The notes below the pieces were generated by a model that saw only the letters and a program-made list of their open reading frames with translations, was not told the origin of the DNA and ran no database searches. Made by a program: the position numbers and the translations under genes. A stretch of DNA of 55,887 nt, from positions 1-55,887 of the forward strand of contig JARDZP010000004.1 in the NCBI GenBank assembly GCA_029240795.1, given 5' to 3'. The DNA is from Haloplasmataceae bacterium (GTDB taxonomy: Bacteria; Bacillota_I; Bacilli_A; Haloplasmatales; Haloplasmataceae). Positions 9,027-16,641 of this stretch are shown in pieces; the first letter of the stretch is position 1; every line of letters starts with the position of its first letter.

Positions 9027-9164
9027 AATATTCCCTCCCTTTTAAATAAAATTGGGTTCTCTATTACTTATATTTACAATTTTTGTATCAGTATAAAACA
9101 AATTAGCATGTAGCAGTAAATTCTTCATTTTAATTTGTTCTTTTTCATTTTTAAAGAGTTCTTT
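9027..9164. other. intergenic, no recognised feature
   Basis: Upstream region of the flavodoxin-like gene, contiguous with the transposase remnant; the full gene-free stretch runs 9027-9381. No box of the NagR type is seen. Poly-pyrimidine AT-rich sequence only. Confidence 0.5.
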
Positions 9165-9317
9165 CTAATTAAACCAACCTAAATAATTTGATAAATGTTT
9201 AATTGAAACTCCATTAAACTTTCTAATCCATCCTTTTAATTGGAAATGGAATAAATTTATATTTTGTAAATGAAAATTACCTTCTTTTGCTTTTCCACCT
9301 ATAAGTTTTATGTGGGT
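9165..9317 (-). pseudogene. remnant of an IS1595-type transposase C terminus
   Basis: The minus strand encodes HTLKLIGGKAKEGNFHLQ, then NINLFHFQLKGWIRKFNGV, then SIKHLSNYLGWFN and a TAG stop at 9165-9167. This resembles the C-terminal tail of ISXO2-like/IS1595-family transposases. No upstream catalytic part is recognisable and there is no start codon, so this is a decayed fragment. I could not find inverted repeats or a target-site duplication. Confidence 0.7.
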
Positions 9318-9356
9318 TAAATGAAGTTGTTTAGAAAATAGTTTTTTTAAAAGTAT

Positions 9357-9383
9357 TTAAAAAAAGTTGTCATAAGACAACTT
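9357..9383 (-). terminator. nagR terminator overlapping the stop codon
   Basis: Stem AAGTTGTC/GACAACTT (9364-9383) with a four-base loop and a T run on the minus strand. It includes the TAA of the regulator gene. Confidence 0.8.
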
Positions 9384-10095
9384 ATCTGATTGCATGTTGA
9401 ATAAATCGATATTGATCGGCTCTATAATATGATTTAACATATTCAAATGGTCTACCGTTATCTAAATAAGTATTAAGTGTAATGTAAAGAACGGGTGATT
9501 GTTTCGGAACTTCTAATAATTCAGAAACAGTAGCGTTAGCAAGTTTTGCTTCGATTGTTTGGATACAATAATTTATTTTTAATTTCAATTCTTCCTCTAT
9601 GTAATTATAAAACGAACCAGTCATAATTTTTTCATTTAAATCTTTGAAAAGTCTTTTTGGAACATATAATTTCTCAAATAAAATGGGAATTTTATCACCA
9701 TAACGTACTCTCTCAACAAGAAAGACTTCTTCTTCATTATTTAAAAATAGTTTAGCTGCTACTTCATCATCTGCAAGTAAAGATTGTATTGAGATTATTT
9801 TATTAGATACCTTACGATTCATTCGTCTCATTTCTTCACTGAAACCTAATAAACCTTGAATTTTCTTTTCAATTTTAAGTGTATTTACAAATGTCCCCTT
9901 ACCTTTGTGTCTAAACAAATAACCTTCATTTACTAGATTATTTAAAGCTTGACGTACTGTCATTCTTGATACACTATATTCTTCTTTTAGTTCATTTTCA
10001 CTAGGTATCATATCTCCTTGTGTAAGTACACCACTTTTTAATTTCTCTTTAATATCGTTTTCAATTACCTGATATATTGGCGTTTTCAAATCCAT
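9382..10095 (-). CDS. nagR: GntR/HutC (UTRA) regulator, NagR/YvoA-like
   Basis: DNA-binding repressor of amino-sugar genes, responding in known relatives to GlcN-6-P or GlcNAc-6-P. An N-terminal winged helix carries PSENELKEEYSVSRMTVRQAL and GYLFRHKGKGTFV. A UTRA effector domain follows (GLLGFSEEMRR... to the end), with the C terminus FEYVKSYYRADQYRFIQH matching the YvoA pattern. The start is uncertain: the ATG at 10095 has GAGGG only one base away, while a TTG at 10107 has no ribosome binding site. It is divergent from GH20 across a 170-base promoter region holding a palindrome. Confidence 0.88.
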   Translation of the reverse strand: MDLKTPIYQVIENDIKEKLKSGVLTQGDMIPSENELKEEYSVSRMTVRQALNNLVNEGYLFRHKGKGTFVNTLKIEKKIQGLLGFSEEMRRMNRKVSNKIISIQSLLADDEVAAKLFLNNEEEVFLVERVRYGDKIPILFEKLYVPKRLFKDLNEKIMTGSFYNYIEEELKLKINYCIQTIEAKLANATVSELLEVPKQSPVLYITLNTYLDNGRPFEYVKSYYRADQYRFIQHAIR

Positions 10096-10186
10096 TCCCT
10101 CTTTCAACTAATATGACAAATATCTATTCTATTATACAAAATTTTACAAAAATATACAAATCATTTTTTAATTTGTTAACTGTATT

Positions 10187-10233
10187 TCTATACATACAAA
10201 TGTATAGACAAATTAAGTCTTTTATTTTATACT
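10187..10233 (+). promoter_or_regulatory. GH20 promoter with palindromic operator
   Basis: A perfect 9-bp inverted repeat TCTATACAT-acaa-ATGTATAGA (10187-10208) overlaps -35 TAGACA (10205-10210). A 17-base spacer follows, then -10 TATACT (10228-10233). The right arm continues as GTATAGACAA, the same core as before nanE and, from memory, as in the B. subtilis NagR site. It may also control the divergent regulator gene. Confidence 0.7.
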
Positions 10234-10263
10234 ATATTTATATTAAAAACATGGAGGATAGAT

Positions 10264-12093
10264 ATGAAATTAATACCGCAGCCATCAAGTGTTACGCTGA
10301 ATGAAGGTCAATTTCTTATTGATTATTCAACAAAAATCGTCATTTTAAATAAAGAAGAAAAAGTCAATACCACTAGTGCTGAATATTTACAATCTCAATT
10401 ATCATTACTTTTAGGATTTAAATTAATGATTACATCAAAGTTAAATGATGAAGTAAATCAGATGATCTATTTATCCCTTACAAATCTTGATGAGGAAGAA
10501 TACGAAATTAATGTTTTATCTAAAAAAATTCAGATTAAAGGTGGAAGTCAAAAGGGTTTATATTATGGTCTTCAAACTTTTATTCAATTAGTTATCAATT
10601 ATAAGGCAAATATACCTTGTTTAAGTATTCATGATAAACCTTATTTTGCTAATCGTGGTTTTTATCATGATATCACAAGAGGAAAAGTACCCACTTTAGA
10701 AACTTTAAAATACTTAGTAGATGTAGCTGCATTTTATAAACTAAATCAGCTTCAATTATATGTTGAACACTCTTTTGCTTTTGATAATTTTACTGAAATT
10801 TGGTTAGATGCAACACCTATTACTTCTGAAGAAATATTATTACTTGATAAATATTGTCAAGAAAAGCATGTGGAATTAGTACCCTCTTTATCAACCTTTG
10901 GTCACCTGTATACTGTCTTACGCTCTCATTCATTTAAAGAATTATGTGAATTAGAGAATACGGATGCTCCATTTGGATTAATAGATCGTATGTTACATCA
11001 TACATTAGATGTATCAAGTTCAAAAAGTATTGAATTTGTAGAAAGTATGATAGAACAATACATTCCATTATTCTCGTCTAATAAATTTAATATTTGTTGT
11101 GATGAAACATTTGATTTAGGAAAAGGGAAAAGTAAAAATCTTGCTGAAGAACTTGGTAATGGAAAACTTTATGTTGATTTCTTAAATAAAGTGATTGAAA
11201 TTGTTCGAAAACACAATAAAACCGTCATGGTTTGGGGCGATATTATCGCAAAACATCCAGAATATATAAATGAAATAGCTAACGACGTTATCTTTCTAAA
11301 TTGGGATTATACAAAAAATCCGAATGAAAATAGAATAAAACTATTCTCTGAAAGTAAAAAACCATTTTATCAATGTTCTGGTACATGGGGTTGGAATCGT
11401 CTACCTGCTGATATCGATTTATCGCATCAAAATATTTTAAATATGTGCAAATTTGGTGTTGATTATAAGGCAATAGGTATTTTAAATACCGACTGGGGAG
11501 ATTGTGGTCACTTAAATACATTGAGTGGTTCATTTCCTGGATTAATCTATGGAGCAAGTTACGCATGGAATCCTACAAAAGACTTAGATTTAGACGAAAT
11601 CAATCAAAAAATCTCCTTTATTCACTATCAAGATCAAGAAAATCAAATTATGAATTTACTAACTAAGTTATCTCGAAATACTTTAGTAACACATGGACAT
11701 ATCGTTCGTTTAATTGAAACAGGGGCAACTTATCAATTTAATAAAGATGTGAGTGAAGATACTATTTTACTCACCATTAAAAATGTACAAGAAGTGGAAC
11801 AATCGTTAAGTAAATATTTATACCTTGTTCCTAATAATAAACAAATTGAAATTAAAGAATTAATAGTTACAGCGAAAGGTACAGAATTACTTAATAAATT
11901 TTTATTAATTATTCATAGTTATGAATTGAAGAAGGATTTAAATACAAAAATAAATCCGAGAGACCTAGCAATAGAATTTGAAAAATGGTTTTATGATTAT
12001 AGTGAAATATGGCGATTAAGAAATAAAGAAAGCGAATTATTCCACTTAAAAGACTTATATAAAAAACTAACAAATAATTTGAGAAATTTATAG
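10264..12093 (+). CDS. GH20 beta-N-acetylhexosaminidase (cytoplasmic)
   Basis: 609 residues. Residues 1-115 form the GH20 N-terminal domain (KLIPQPSSVTLNEGQFLI; SQKGLYYGLQTFIQLV). The catalytic TIM barrel opens with NRGFYHDITRGKVPT and contains the Asp-Glu pair in NICCDETFDLG (about residue 280), VMVWGDII (about 325), SGTWGWNR and NTDWGDCGHL. There is no signal peptide, so it acts on imported oligosaccharides or recycled cell-wall fragments. The ATG has GGAGGA upstream. Transcribed with the ROK kinase gene, which starts 11 nt after its stop. Confidence 0.9.
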   Translation: MKLIPQPSSVTLNEGQFLIDYSTKIVILNKEEKVNTTSAEYLQSQLSLLLGFKLMITSKLNDEVNQMIYLSLTNLDEEEYEINVLSKKIQIKGGSQKGLYYGLQTFIQLVINYKANIPCLSIHDKPYFANRGFYHDITRGKVPTLETLKYLVDVAAFYKLNQLQLYVEHSFAFDNFTEIWLDATPITSEEILLLDKYCQEKHVELVPSLSTFGHLYTVLRSHSFKELCELENTDAPFGLIDRMLHHTLDVSSSKSIEFVESMIEQYIPLFSSNKFNICCDETFDLGKGKSKNLAEELGNGKLYVDFLNKVIEIVRKHNKTVMVWGDIIAKHPEYINEIANDVIFLNWDYTKNPNENRIKLFSESKKPFYQCSGTWGWNRLPADIDLSHQNILNMCKFGVDYKAIGILNTDWGDCGHLNTLSGSFPGLIYGASYAWNPTKDLDLDEINQKISFIHYQDQENQIMNLLTKLSRNTLVTHGHIVRLIETGATYQFNKDVSEDTILLTIKNVQEVEQSLSKYLYLVPNNKQIEIKELIVTAKGTELLNKFLLIIHSYELKKDLNTKINPRDLAIEFEKWFYDYSEIWRLRNKESELFHLKDLYKKLTNNLRNL

Positions 12094-12104
12094 AGGTGAA
12101 AGCG

Positions 12105-12986
12105 GTGAAACAATATCTTGCGTTTGATATTGGTGGTACAGATATTAAGTATGGATTAATAGATGAAACATGTCATTTCATTTTTACAGAAGTGACACCT
12201 ACTCATGCATATAATGGTGGTTTATCCATCATTAAAAAAATAATAACTTTAACCAATCAATTAAAAGAAAAATATAAAATCGATGGGATTGCTATAAGCA
12301 CAGCGGGCATCATTGATCCATTCAAAGGTGAAGTAATATACGCTACAAATGCGATACCCAATTATATTGGTGTTAAAATTAAAGAATTAATTGAACAAGA
12401 AACAGGAATATTAGCTGAAGTTGATAATGATGTAAACTGTTTCGCAATGTGTGAGAAGTTCATCGGCAATGCTTCAGAATGTCATAATTTTATCACTTTA
12501 ACTATTGGAACAGGCGTTGGTGGAGCAATCTACCTTAATGACCAAATGTACTATGGCAATGACTTTAGTGCTGGTGAATGGGGAAGAATGCTTGTATTCG
12601 ATCAAACTTTTGAGGAAGTAGCATCTATAACAGGTTTAATTAACCTTGCTAATAAACACATTGGACCAAGTAATTGGAATGGGAAAAAAATCTTTGATTT
12701 ATATGATCAAAATGATGTAAATGCTAAAATTGCAGTTGATACATTTTATAAACATCTTTCAACAGGTATAATAAATTTAATTTATATCTTCAACCCTGAA
12801 AAAGTGATACTTGGTGGTGGGGTAACTGCTAGAGGTGATAAATTCATAAATGAATTACTTCAAAATGTGAAAGCCCGAATTGAACCCAAGTTTATTACTA
12901 CAATAGAAATTGCTAAATTCAGTAATGGTTCAGGTATGATAGGTGCATTATATCACTTCTTAGATATGCAAAAGAATAAAAGATAG
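12105..12986 (+). CDS. ROK family sugar kinase (probable amino-sugar kinase)
   Basis: 293 residues. ATP and sugar motifs: YLAFDIGGTDIKYG, ISTAGIIDP, DNDVNCFAMCE with the catalytic Asp, TIGTGVGGA and VILGGGVTARG. The Cys-rich zinc motif of many ROK kinases is missing; GEWGRMLVFD follows directly. GTG at 12105 is chosen because AGAGGTG ends six bases upstream; the GTG at 12096 is inside that site. Co-transcription with GH20 and the nearby NanE suggest phosphorylation of GlcNAc or ManNAc; which one cannot be told. Confidence 0.85.
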   Translation: MKQYLAFDIGGTDIKYGLIDETCHFIFTEVTPTHAYNGGLSIIKKIITLTNQLKEKYKIDGIAISTAGIIDPFKGEVIYATNAIPNYIGVKIKELIEQETGILAEVDNDVNCFAMCEKFIGNASECHNFITLTIGTGVGGAIYLNDQMYYGNDFSAGEWGRMLVFDQTFEEVASITGLINLANKHIGPSNWNGKKIFDLYDQNDVNAKIAVDTFYKHLSTGIINLIYIFNPEKVILGGGVTARGDKFINELLQNVKARIEPKFITTIEIAKFSNGSGMIGALYHFLDMQKNKR

Positions 12987-12992
12987 AGATAA

Positions 12993-13020
12993 AAAAACCA
13001 CTTTAAAAAAAGTGGTTTTT
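12993..13020. terminator. bidirectional terminator between ROK and YesL genes
   Basis: 12-bp stem AAAAACCACTTT/AAAGTGGTTTTT with a four-base loop, usable from both convergent genes. Confidence 0.9.
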
Positions 13021-13023
13021 TAT

Positions 13024-13686
13024 TTATTCTAAATATTTATCAAGATTTAACACTTCTATATCGCTTAGTCTATTATATTTATTCGCAATAATCATATAGG
13101 ATAAATATATTAAGGCAGATAACAATACAAATGGTACCAATGCCATCAAAAAGTCAAAAAAATAAACTAATATAAAAAATATAACATTTACTAAAATTAA
13201 TATTATCGATTGAAATAAGAAACCAATGGATATTATTAACGCATTTTTTATTATCTTAAGTGGTTTTAAGTTGGGAAAGTGAACATATACTGGAACCACA
13301 TGAAGACAAGTCATAATAAAAATGATTGTAATCAAAAGCATAAAATAGAATGCAATTAAATAATATGTACTTAGGCTCATATTACTATAATAGTAATATA
13401 GACTTAAAAATATTATTATTCCTGTACAAACCAGTATTATAAAAGTTTTTTGAGCTTTTATATACTCTTTTTTAAATACTTTCCAAAATGTTAAAAATAA
13501 AGGAAACTCCTTTTTACGAATAATATTAATTATAATTATTAAGCTAGCTATTAGTGCTGGCATAAAAGTAAATATAATGAGTCCAAATGAACAAGTGATG
13601 AATAACAATAAATTAATAACAATTAACTTAAATAATGTATCAAATAGAGTATAATATTTACTATTAGCATATTTTTCAAAATTCAT
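13024..13686 (-). CDS. YesL family (DUF624) membrane protein
   Basis: 220 residues with about five membrane helices. The N-terminal pattern (LFDTLFKLIVINLLLFI, then a phenylalanine-methionine-proline helix and a KKEF loop, then FKKEYIKAQ) is that of YesL/DUF624 proteins, which often accompany carbohydrate genes; their function is unknown. It starts one base after the threonine aldolase stop, so the two are co-transcribed. A paralogue of the same size lies at 27036-27704. Confidence 0.85.
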   Translation of the reverse strand: MNFEKYANSKYYTLFDTLFKLIVINLLLFITCSFGLIIFTFMPALIASLIIIINIIRKKEFPLFLTFWKVFKKEYIKAQKTFIILVCTGIIIFLSLYYYYSNMSLSTYYLIAFYFMLLITIIFIMTCLHVVPVYVHFPNLKPLKIIKNALIISIGFLFQSIILILVNVIFFILVYFFDFLMALVPFVLLSALIYLSYMIIANKYNRLSDIEVLNLDKYLE

Positions 13687-13687
13687 T

Positions 13688-14719
13688 TTATATACCTATA
13701 ATTTCCTTCAATATATATATAAGATAATCAATGTCTTGTTTATTTATATCATTATGAGTAACGAATCTTATTTCATCTCCATTGCGATAACCATTAACTT
13801 TAATACCTTTTTCTAATAATAATGCTTGATAATTGCTTGGAAATTTAACATTATTATCAATCGTTACAAAAACCATATTAATATCTAAACGATTATGACA
13901 AACTTTAAAACCAGGAATAGTTTCTATTTGATTAGCTAAATATTTCGCATTTTCATGGTCTATAGCTAATCTCTTTGTCATTTTTTCAAGTGAAATTAAT
14001 CCACAAGCTGCCAATACTCCAGCTTGACGTAATCCACCGCCCATTAGTTTACGATTTTTACGTGCTCTCGTTATAAATTCCTTACTTCCTGCTAACATTG
14101 AACCAACGGGCGAACATAAACCTTTAGATAAACAGAACATAACTGAATCAACATATTGACAAATATCTTTAGCATCTACATTTAAAGCAGTCGCTGCATT
14201 GAATACTCTTGCCCCATCTAAATGAATATTTAGATTATTATTTTTTGCTATTTCATTGATATCTTTCATATATTGTAAATCTAATACAGTACCGATACCA
14301 GTCGCATTCTCTAAGCAGATTAACGATGTAAGAGGATAATGAATATCTTCGCCTCTAATTGCTGCTTTTACTTTATTTAAATCCATTTTACCCAATGTAC
14401 CTTCAATTGTATTTAATTGAACTCCTGATATAACTGCTGTCGCACCCACTTCAAATTTTTTAATATGACAATTAGCTTCCATAATTACTTCGTCACCACG
14501 TTTTGTGTGAGTAAGCACTGCTAATTGATTCCCAAACGTTCCACTAGGAACAAATAAAGCTGCTTCTTTTCCAACCATTTTAGCTGCTAGTGTTTCTAGA
14601 ACTTTTACTGTCGGATCATCTTCATAAACATCATCACCAACAACAGCATTATACATTGCCTCACGCATTTCTAAAGTTGGTTGAGTAACTGTATCACTTC
14701 TAAAATCAATAAATTTCAT
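13688..14719 (-). CDS. ltaE: low-specificity L-threonine aldolase
   Basis: PLP-dependent cleavage of threonine/allo-threonine to glycine and acetaldehyde. 343 residues, normal family length. Motifs: FIDFRSDTVTQPT at the N terminus, GDDVYEDDPTV, FVPSGTFGNQLA, HLDGARVFNAA and the PLP lysine in CLSKGLCSPVGS (about residue 197). The ATG follows AGGAG at a slightly long distance. First gene of a two-gene unit with YesL. Confidence 0.93.
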   Translation of the reverse strand: MKFIDFRSDTVTQPTLEMREAMYNAVVGDDVYEDDPTVKVLETLAAKMVGKEAALFVPSGTFGNQLAVLTHTKRGDEVIMEANCHIKKFEVGATAVISGVQLNTIEGTLGKMDLNKVKAAIRGEDIHYPLTSLICLENATGIGTVLDLQYMKDINEIAKNNNLNIHLDGARVFNAATALNVDAKDICQYVDSVMFCLSKGLCSPVGSMLAGSKEFITRARKNRKLMGGGLRQAGVLAACGLISLEKMTKRLAIDHENAKYLANQIETIPGFKVCHNRLDINMVFVTIDNNVKFPSNYQALLLEKGIKVNGYRNGDEIRFVTHNDINKQDIDYLIYILKEIIGI

Positions 14720-14764
14720 TTCATTTCTACTCCTTAATAATTGTAATCTAATCTAATAATACAA

Positions 14765-14791
14765 AAAACCTTTGATAATATCAAAGGTTTT
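14765..14791 (-). terminator. terminator downstream of DUF421 unit
   Basis: Stem AAAACCTTTGAT/ATCAAAGGTTTT with a three-base loop and TTTTTTG on the minus strand. Confidence 0.85.
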
Positions 14792-14850
14792 ATAATAAAT
14801 TTATAAGATATTAAAATCCATAAAATACTATTCCGATTTCACAAACGCTA

Positions 14851-14967
14851 TCAACGATAAATAATTGTAAACCAAACCATTATTTTCTTACGTTGACCAA
14901 ATATTAATTGTACAGTAAAAAAATTATCTAAATCACTATGCAAACTTTTATTTATAAGGAATTCCAT
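14851..14967 (-). CDS. small ORF overlapping the DUF421 stop (38 aa)
   Basis: The ATG overlaps the TAA of the DUF421 gene by one base (TAATG), the arrangement expected for translational coupling. The peptide starts MEFLINKSLHSDLDNFF and ends IIYR. No homology is recognised. It may be a real coupled small protein or the truncated start of a decayed partner gene; sequence up to the terminator at 14791 continues without a longer frame. Confidence 0.3.
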   Translation of the reverse strand: MEFLINKSLHSDLDNFFTVQLIFGQRKKIMVWFTIIYR

Positions 14968-15662
14968 TACTTTTCCTTTTTGTCTACATGTAATGATCCA
15001 TCTGATTGAAGTTCAGCAAATAATACTTCTTTAATATCTTTAATGCCTTTTTCATTTAATTTAGAATATAACCATTTTTCCGAAAGATCATATTCTTTTA
15101 AATTCTTCTTTAGTAACTTCCCATCAGTAATAATCTCCATTGGCATATATTTAGGTTGTTCAAGTTTAACATTTAAATCTTTATTAGTTGGATTTAAATT
15201 ATCAACTTTCTTAAGAATAGATAATTGACCATTATGCTCTAAAATAGCATAATCAACTTCTGTAACTGAAAAGACTTGATTTTCTCTTAACATCATTTTT
15301 AAATTATCAATGTCGATGCGTGATCTACGCATTTCCACGTATTGAATCTTTCCTTTTTTGATAAGAATAGATGGCTGTCCATGAAATAAAACTGTTGTAC
15401 TAGGTACTTTTAAAACTATTATACTTACTAGAATCACAAATATTGACCAAAATGTCAAACCATAAATATTTTCAAAAAATTCAGCACCCTCTGATCCAAC
15501 TGCATTGGCAGCGATAGAACCAATGGTAATTCCCGTAACATAATTAAAAAATGTTAATTGTGACATTTGTTGTTTTCCAAGAAATCTAGTCAATATCAAC
15601 AAAATAATAAATGAAAGAATAGATTTCCATAAAACATCACCAATTAAATTTAAATCAAACAT
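14967..15662 (-). CDS. DUF421 (YetF-like) membrane protein
   Basis: 231 residues. Three N-terminal membrane helices include the family pattern RFLGKQQMSQLTFFNYVTGITIGSIA (positions about 26-51). A cytoplasmic alpha/beta domain with the VEMRRSRIDIDNLKMMLRE segment (about 108-126) follows. The family (B. subtilis YetF, YdfR, YrbG) has been linked to spore germination or envelope roles; no biochemical function is established. ATG with AGGTGA upstream. Appears to be the main gene of its unit. Confidence 0.85.
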   Translation of the reverse strand: MFDLNLIGDVLWKSILSFIILLILTRFLGKQQMSQLTFFNYVTGITIGSIAANAVGSEGAEFFENIYGLTFWSIFVILVSIIVLKVPSTTVLFHGQPSILIKKGKIQYVEMRRSRIDIDNLKMMLRENQVFSVTEVDYAILEHNGQLSILKKVDNLNPTNKDLNVKLEQPKYMPMEIITDGKLLKKNLKEYDLSEKWLYSKLNEKGIKDIKEVLFAELQSDGSLHVDKKEK

Positions 15663-15729
15663 ATTATCACCTAAACATATTATTTGAATAATTATATAAA
15701 GTATCCTTTACTTTGACAAAATTTACATA

Positions 15730-15758
15730 TTTACAATATTAAATAAACGTAGTATAAT
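15730..15758 (+). promoter_or_regulatory. tRNA-Leu promoter
   Basis: -35 TTTACA (15730-15735), 17-base spacer, -10 TATAAT (15753-15758), ending 17 bases before the tRNA. Confidence 0.75.
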
Positions 15759-15775
15759 ATAAAAGCACAAATAAT

Positions 15776-15862
15776 GCCAGCGTGGCGGAATTGGTAGACG
15801 CAGTGGACTCAAAATCCACCGGATGCAGATCCTTACGGGTTCGAGTCCCGTCGCTGGTACCA
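15776..15862 (+). tRNA. tRNA-Leu (anticodon CAA)
   Basis: 87 nt with acceptor stem GCCAGCG/CGCTGGT, D-arm GGTAGACGC, anticodon stem GTGGA/TCCAC with loop CTCAAAA, a long class II variable arm, T-loop GGTTCGAGTCCC and an encoded CCA end. Reads UUG. Confidence 0.96.
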
Positions 15863-15877
15863 TTTTAGTAATTAACT

Positions 15878-15905
15878 AGAATTCTAATTTAGAATTCTTT
15901 TTTTT
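15878..15905 (+). terminator. tRNA terminator
   Basis: Stem AGAATTCTA/TAGAATTCT with a three-base loop, followed by eight or more T. Confidence 0.85.
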
Positions 15906-15927
15906 ATGCATTTGATGTGGCCGAAAA

Positions 15928-16095
15928 TCAAAAATGATTCATACTACATAGATCTGTTTTTACTGACTTAATAAATAAATTATTGTTTAAATTATCAATG
16001 CTTACAAGATTATTTAGTTTATCAGGTGTCAAGTAAAATATCACTTTTTTAAGTTGAATTGTAATAATTTTTCTTAACAAACTATATTCATTCAT
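15928..16095 (-). CDS. small ORF of 55 residues
   Basis: ATG at 16095 with a perfect GGAGG six bases upstream. The product begins MNEYSLLRKIITIQLKKVIF, is basic and hydrophobic at its N terminus, and has an Asn/Leu-rich middle (DKLNNLVSIDNLNNNLF). No family recognised. The ribosome binding site is the main evidence that it is real. Confidence 0.45.
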   Translation of the reverse strand: MNEYSLLRKIITIQLKKVIFYLTPDKLNNLVSIDNLNNNLFIKSVKTDLCSMNHF

Positions 16096-16187
16096 AATGA
16101 TCCTCCAACAAAAAAGAAAATATTAACAAAAGATAAATAATTTATGTATAAAGACCTCATTATATATAATGAAATGAGGGATATTAG

Positions 16188-16541
16188 ATGAACTCGATAA
16201 TAAAACTTACATTTAAAGATATAATATTGTTTATTTTAATTTCATATTTATTTATATTTTATTATTATACATATAATCTTTATGAAAATAATCTATTAGT
16301 AAATATATTTGGTGTAGTTTTACTTATTAATTTATTGCCAAGCTTTATTGATAACTTATTTAAAATTCTACATCAATTCATTGGTAGAATAATCAACCTT
16401 TATAATTTATTTAACAATGATATCTTTACCTATATATTACTAATGTCTGGATTTATCACATTCATTATAGGAATTATTTTTTATTCAATTATTTTATTAT
16501 TTATATCCATATTATTAATAATAATTGGAACTCATTTTTAA
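16188..16541 (+). CDS. small membrane protein, unknown
   Basis: 117 residues, almost entirely hydrophobic, with about four predicted membrane helices and no conserved motif that I recognise. An AGGG lies eight bases before the ATG. It stands alone, divergent from the 55-residue ORF and convergent with the flavoprotein gene. Confidence 0.55.
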   Translation: MNSIIKLTFKDIILFILISYLFIFYYYTYNLYENNLLVNIFGVVLLINLLPSFIDNLFKILHQFIGRIINLYNLFNNDIFTYILLMSGFITFIIGIIFYSIILLFISILLIIIGTHF

Positions 16542-16600
16542 AATGCTTATAATCCAAGGAAACTTGAATTATTTATAAATAATCACTCTCATAACCTCAA

Positions 16601-16641
16601 AAAAATACCTGTACAAGATTGAGCCTTGTATAGGTATTTTT
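16601..16641. terminator. terminator after flavoprotein gene
   Basis: 17-bp stem (16601-16617 with 16625-16641, one G-U pair), running to T tracts on both sides. It can serve the convergent small membrane gene as well. Confidence 0.85.

Noticed and set aside
10077-10304. Plus-strand ORF across the regulator/GH20 promoter
   Set aside because: It lies over the operator and promoter and has no ribosome binding site.
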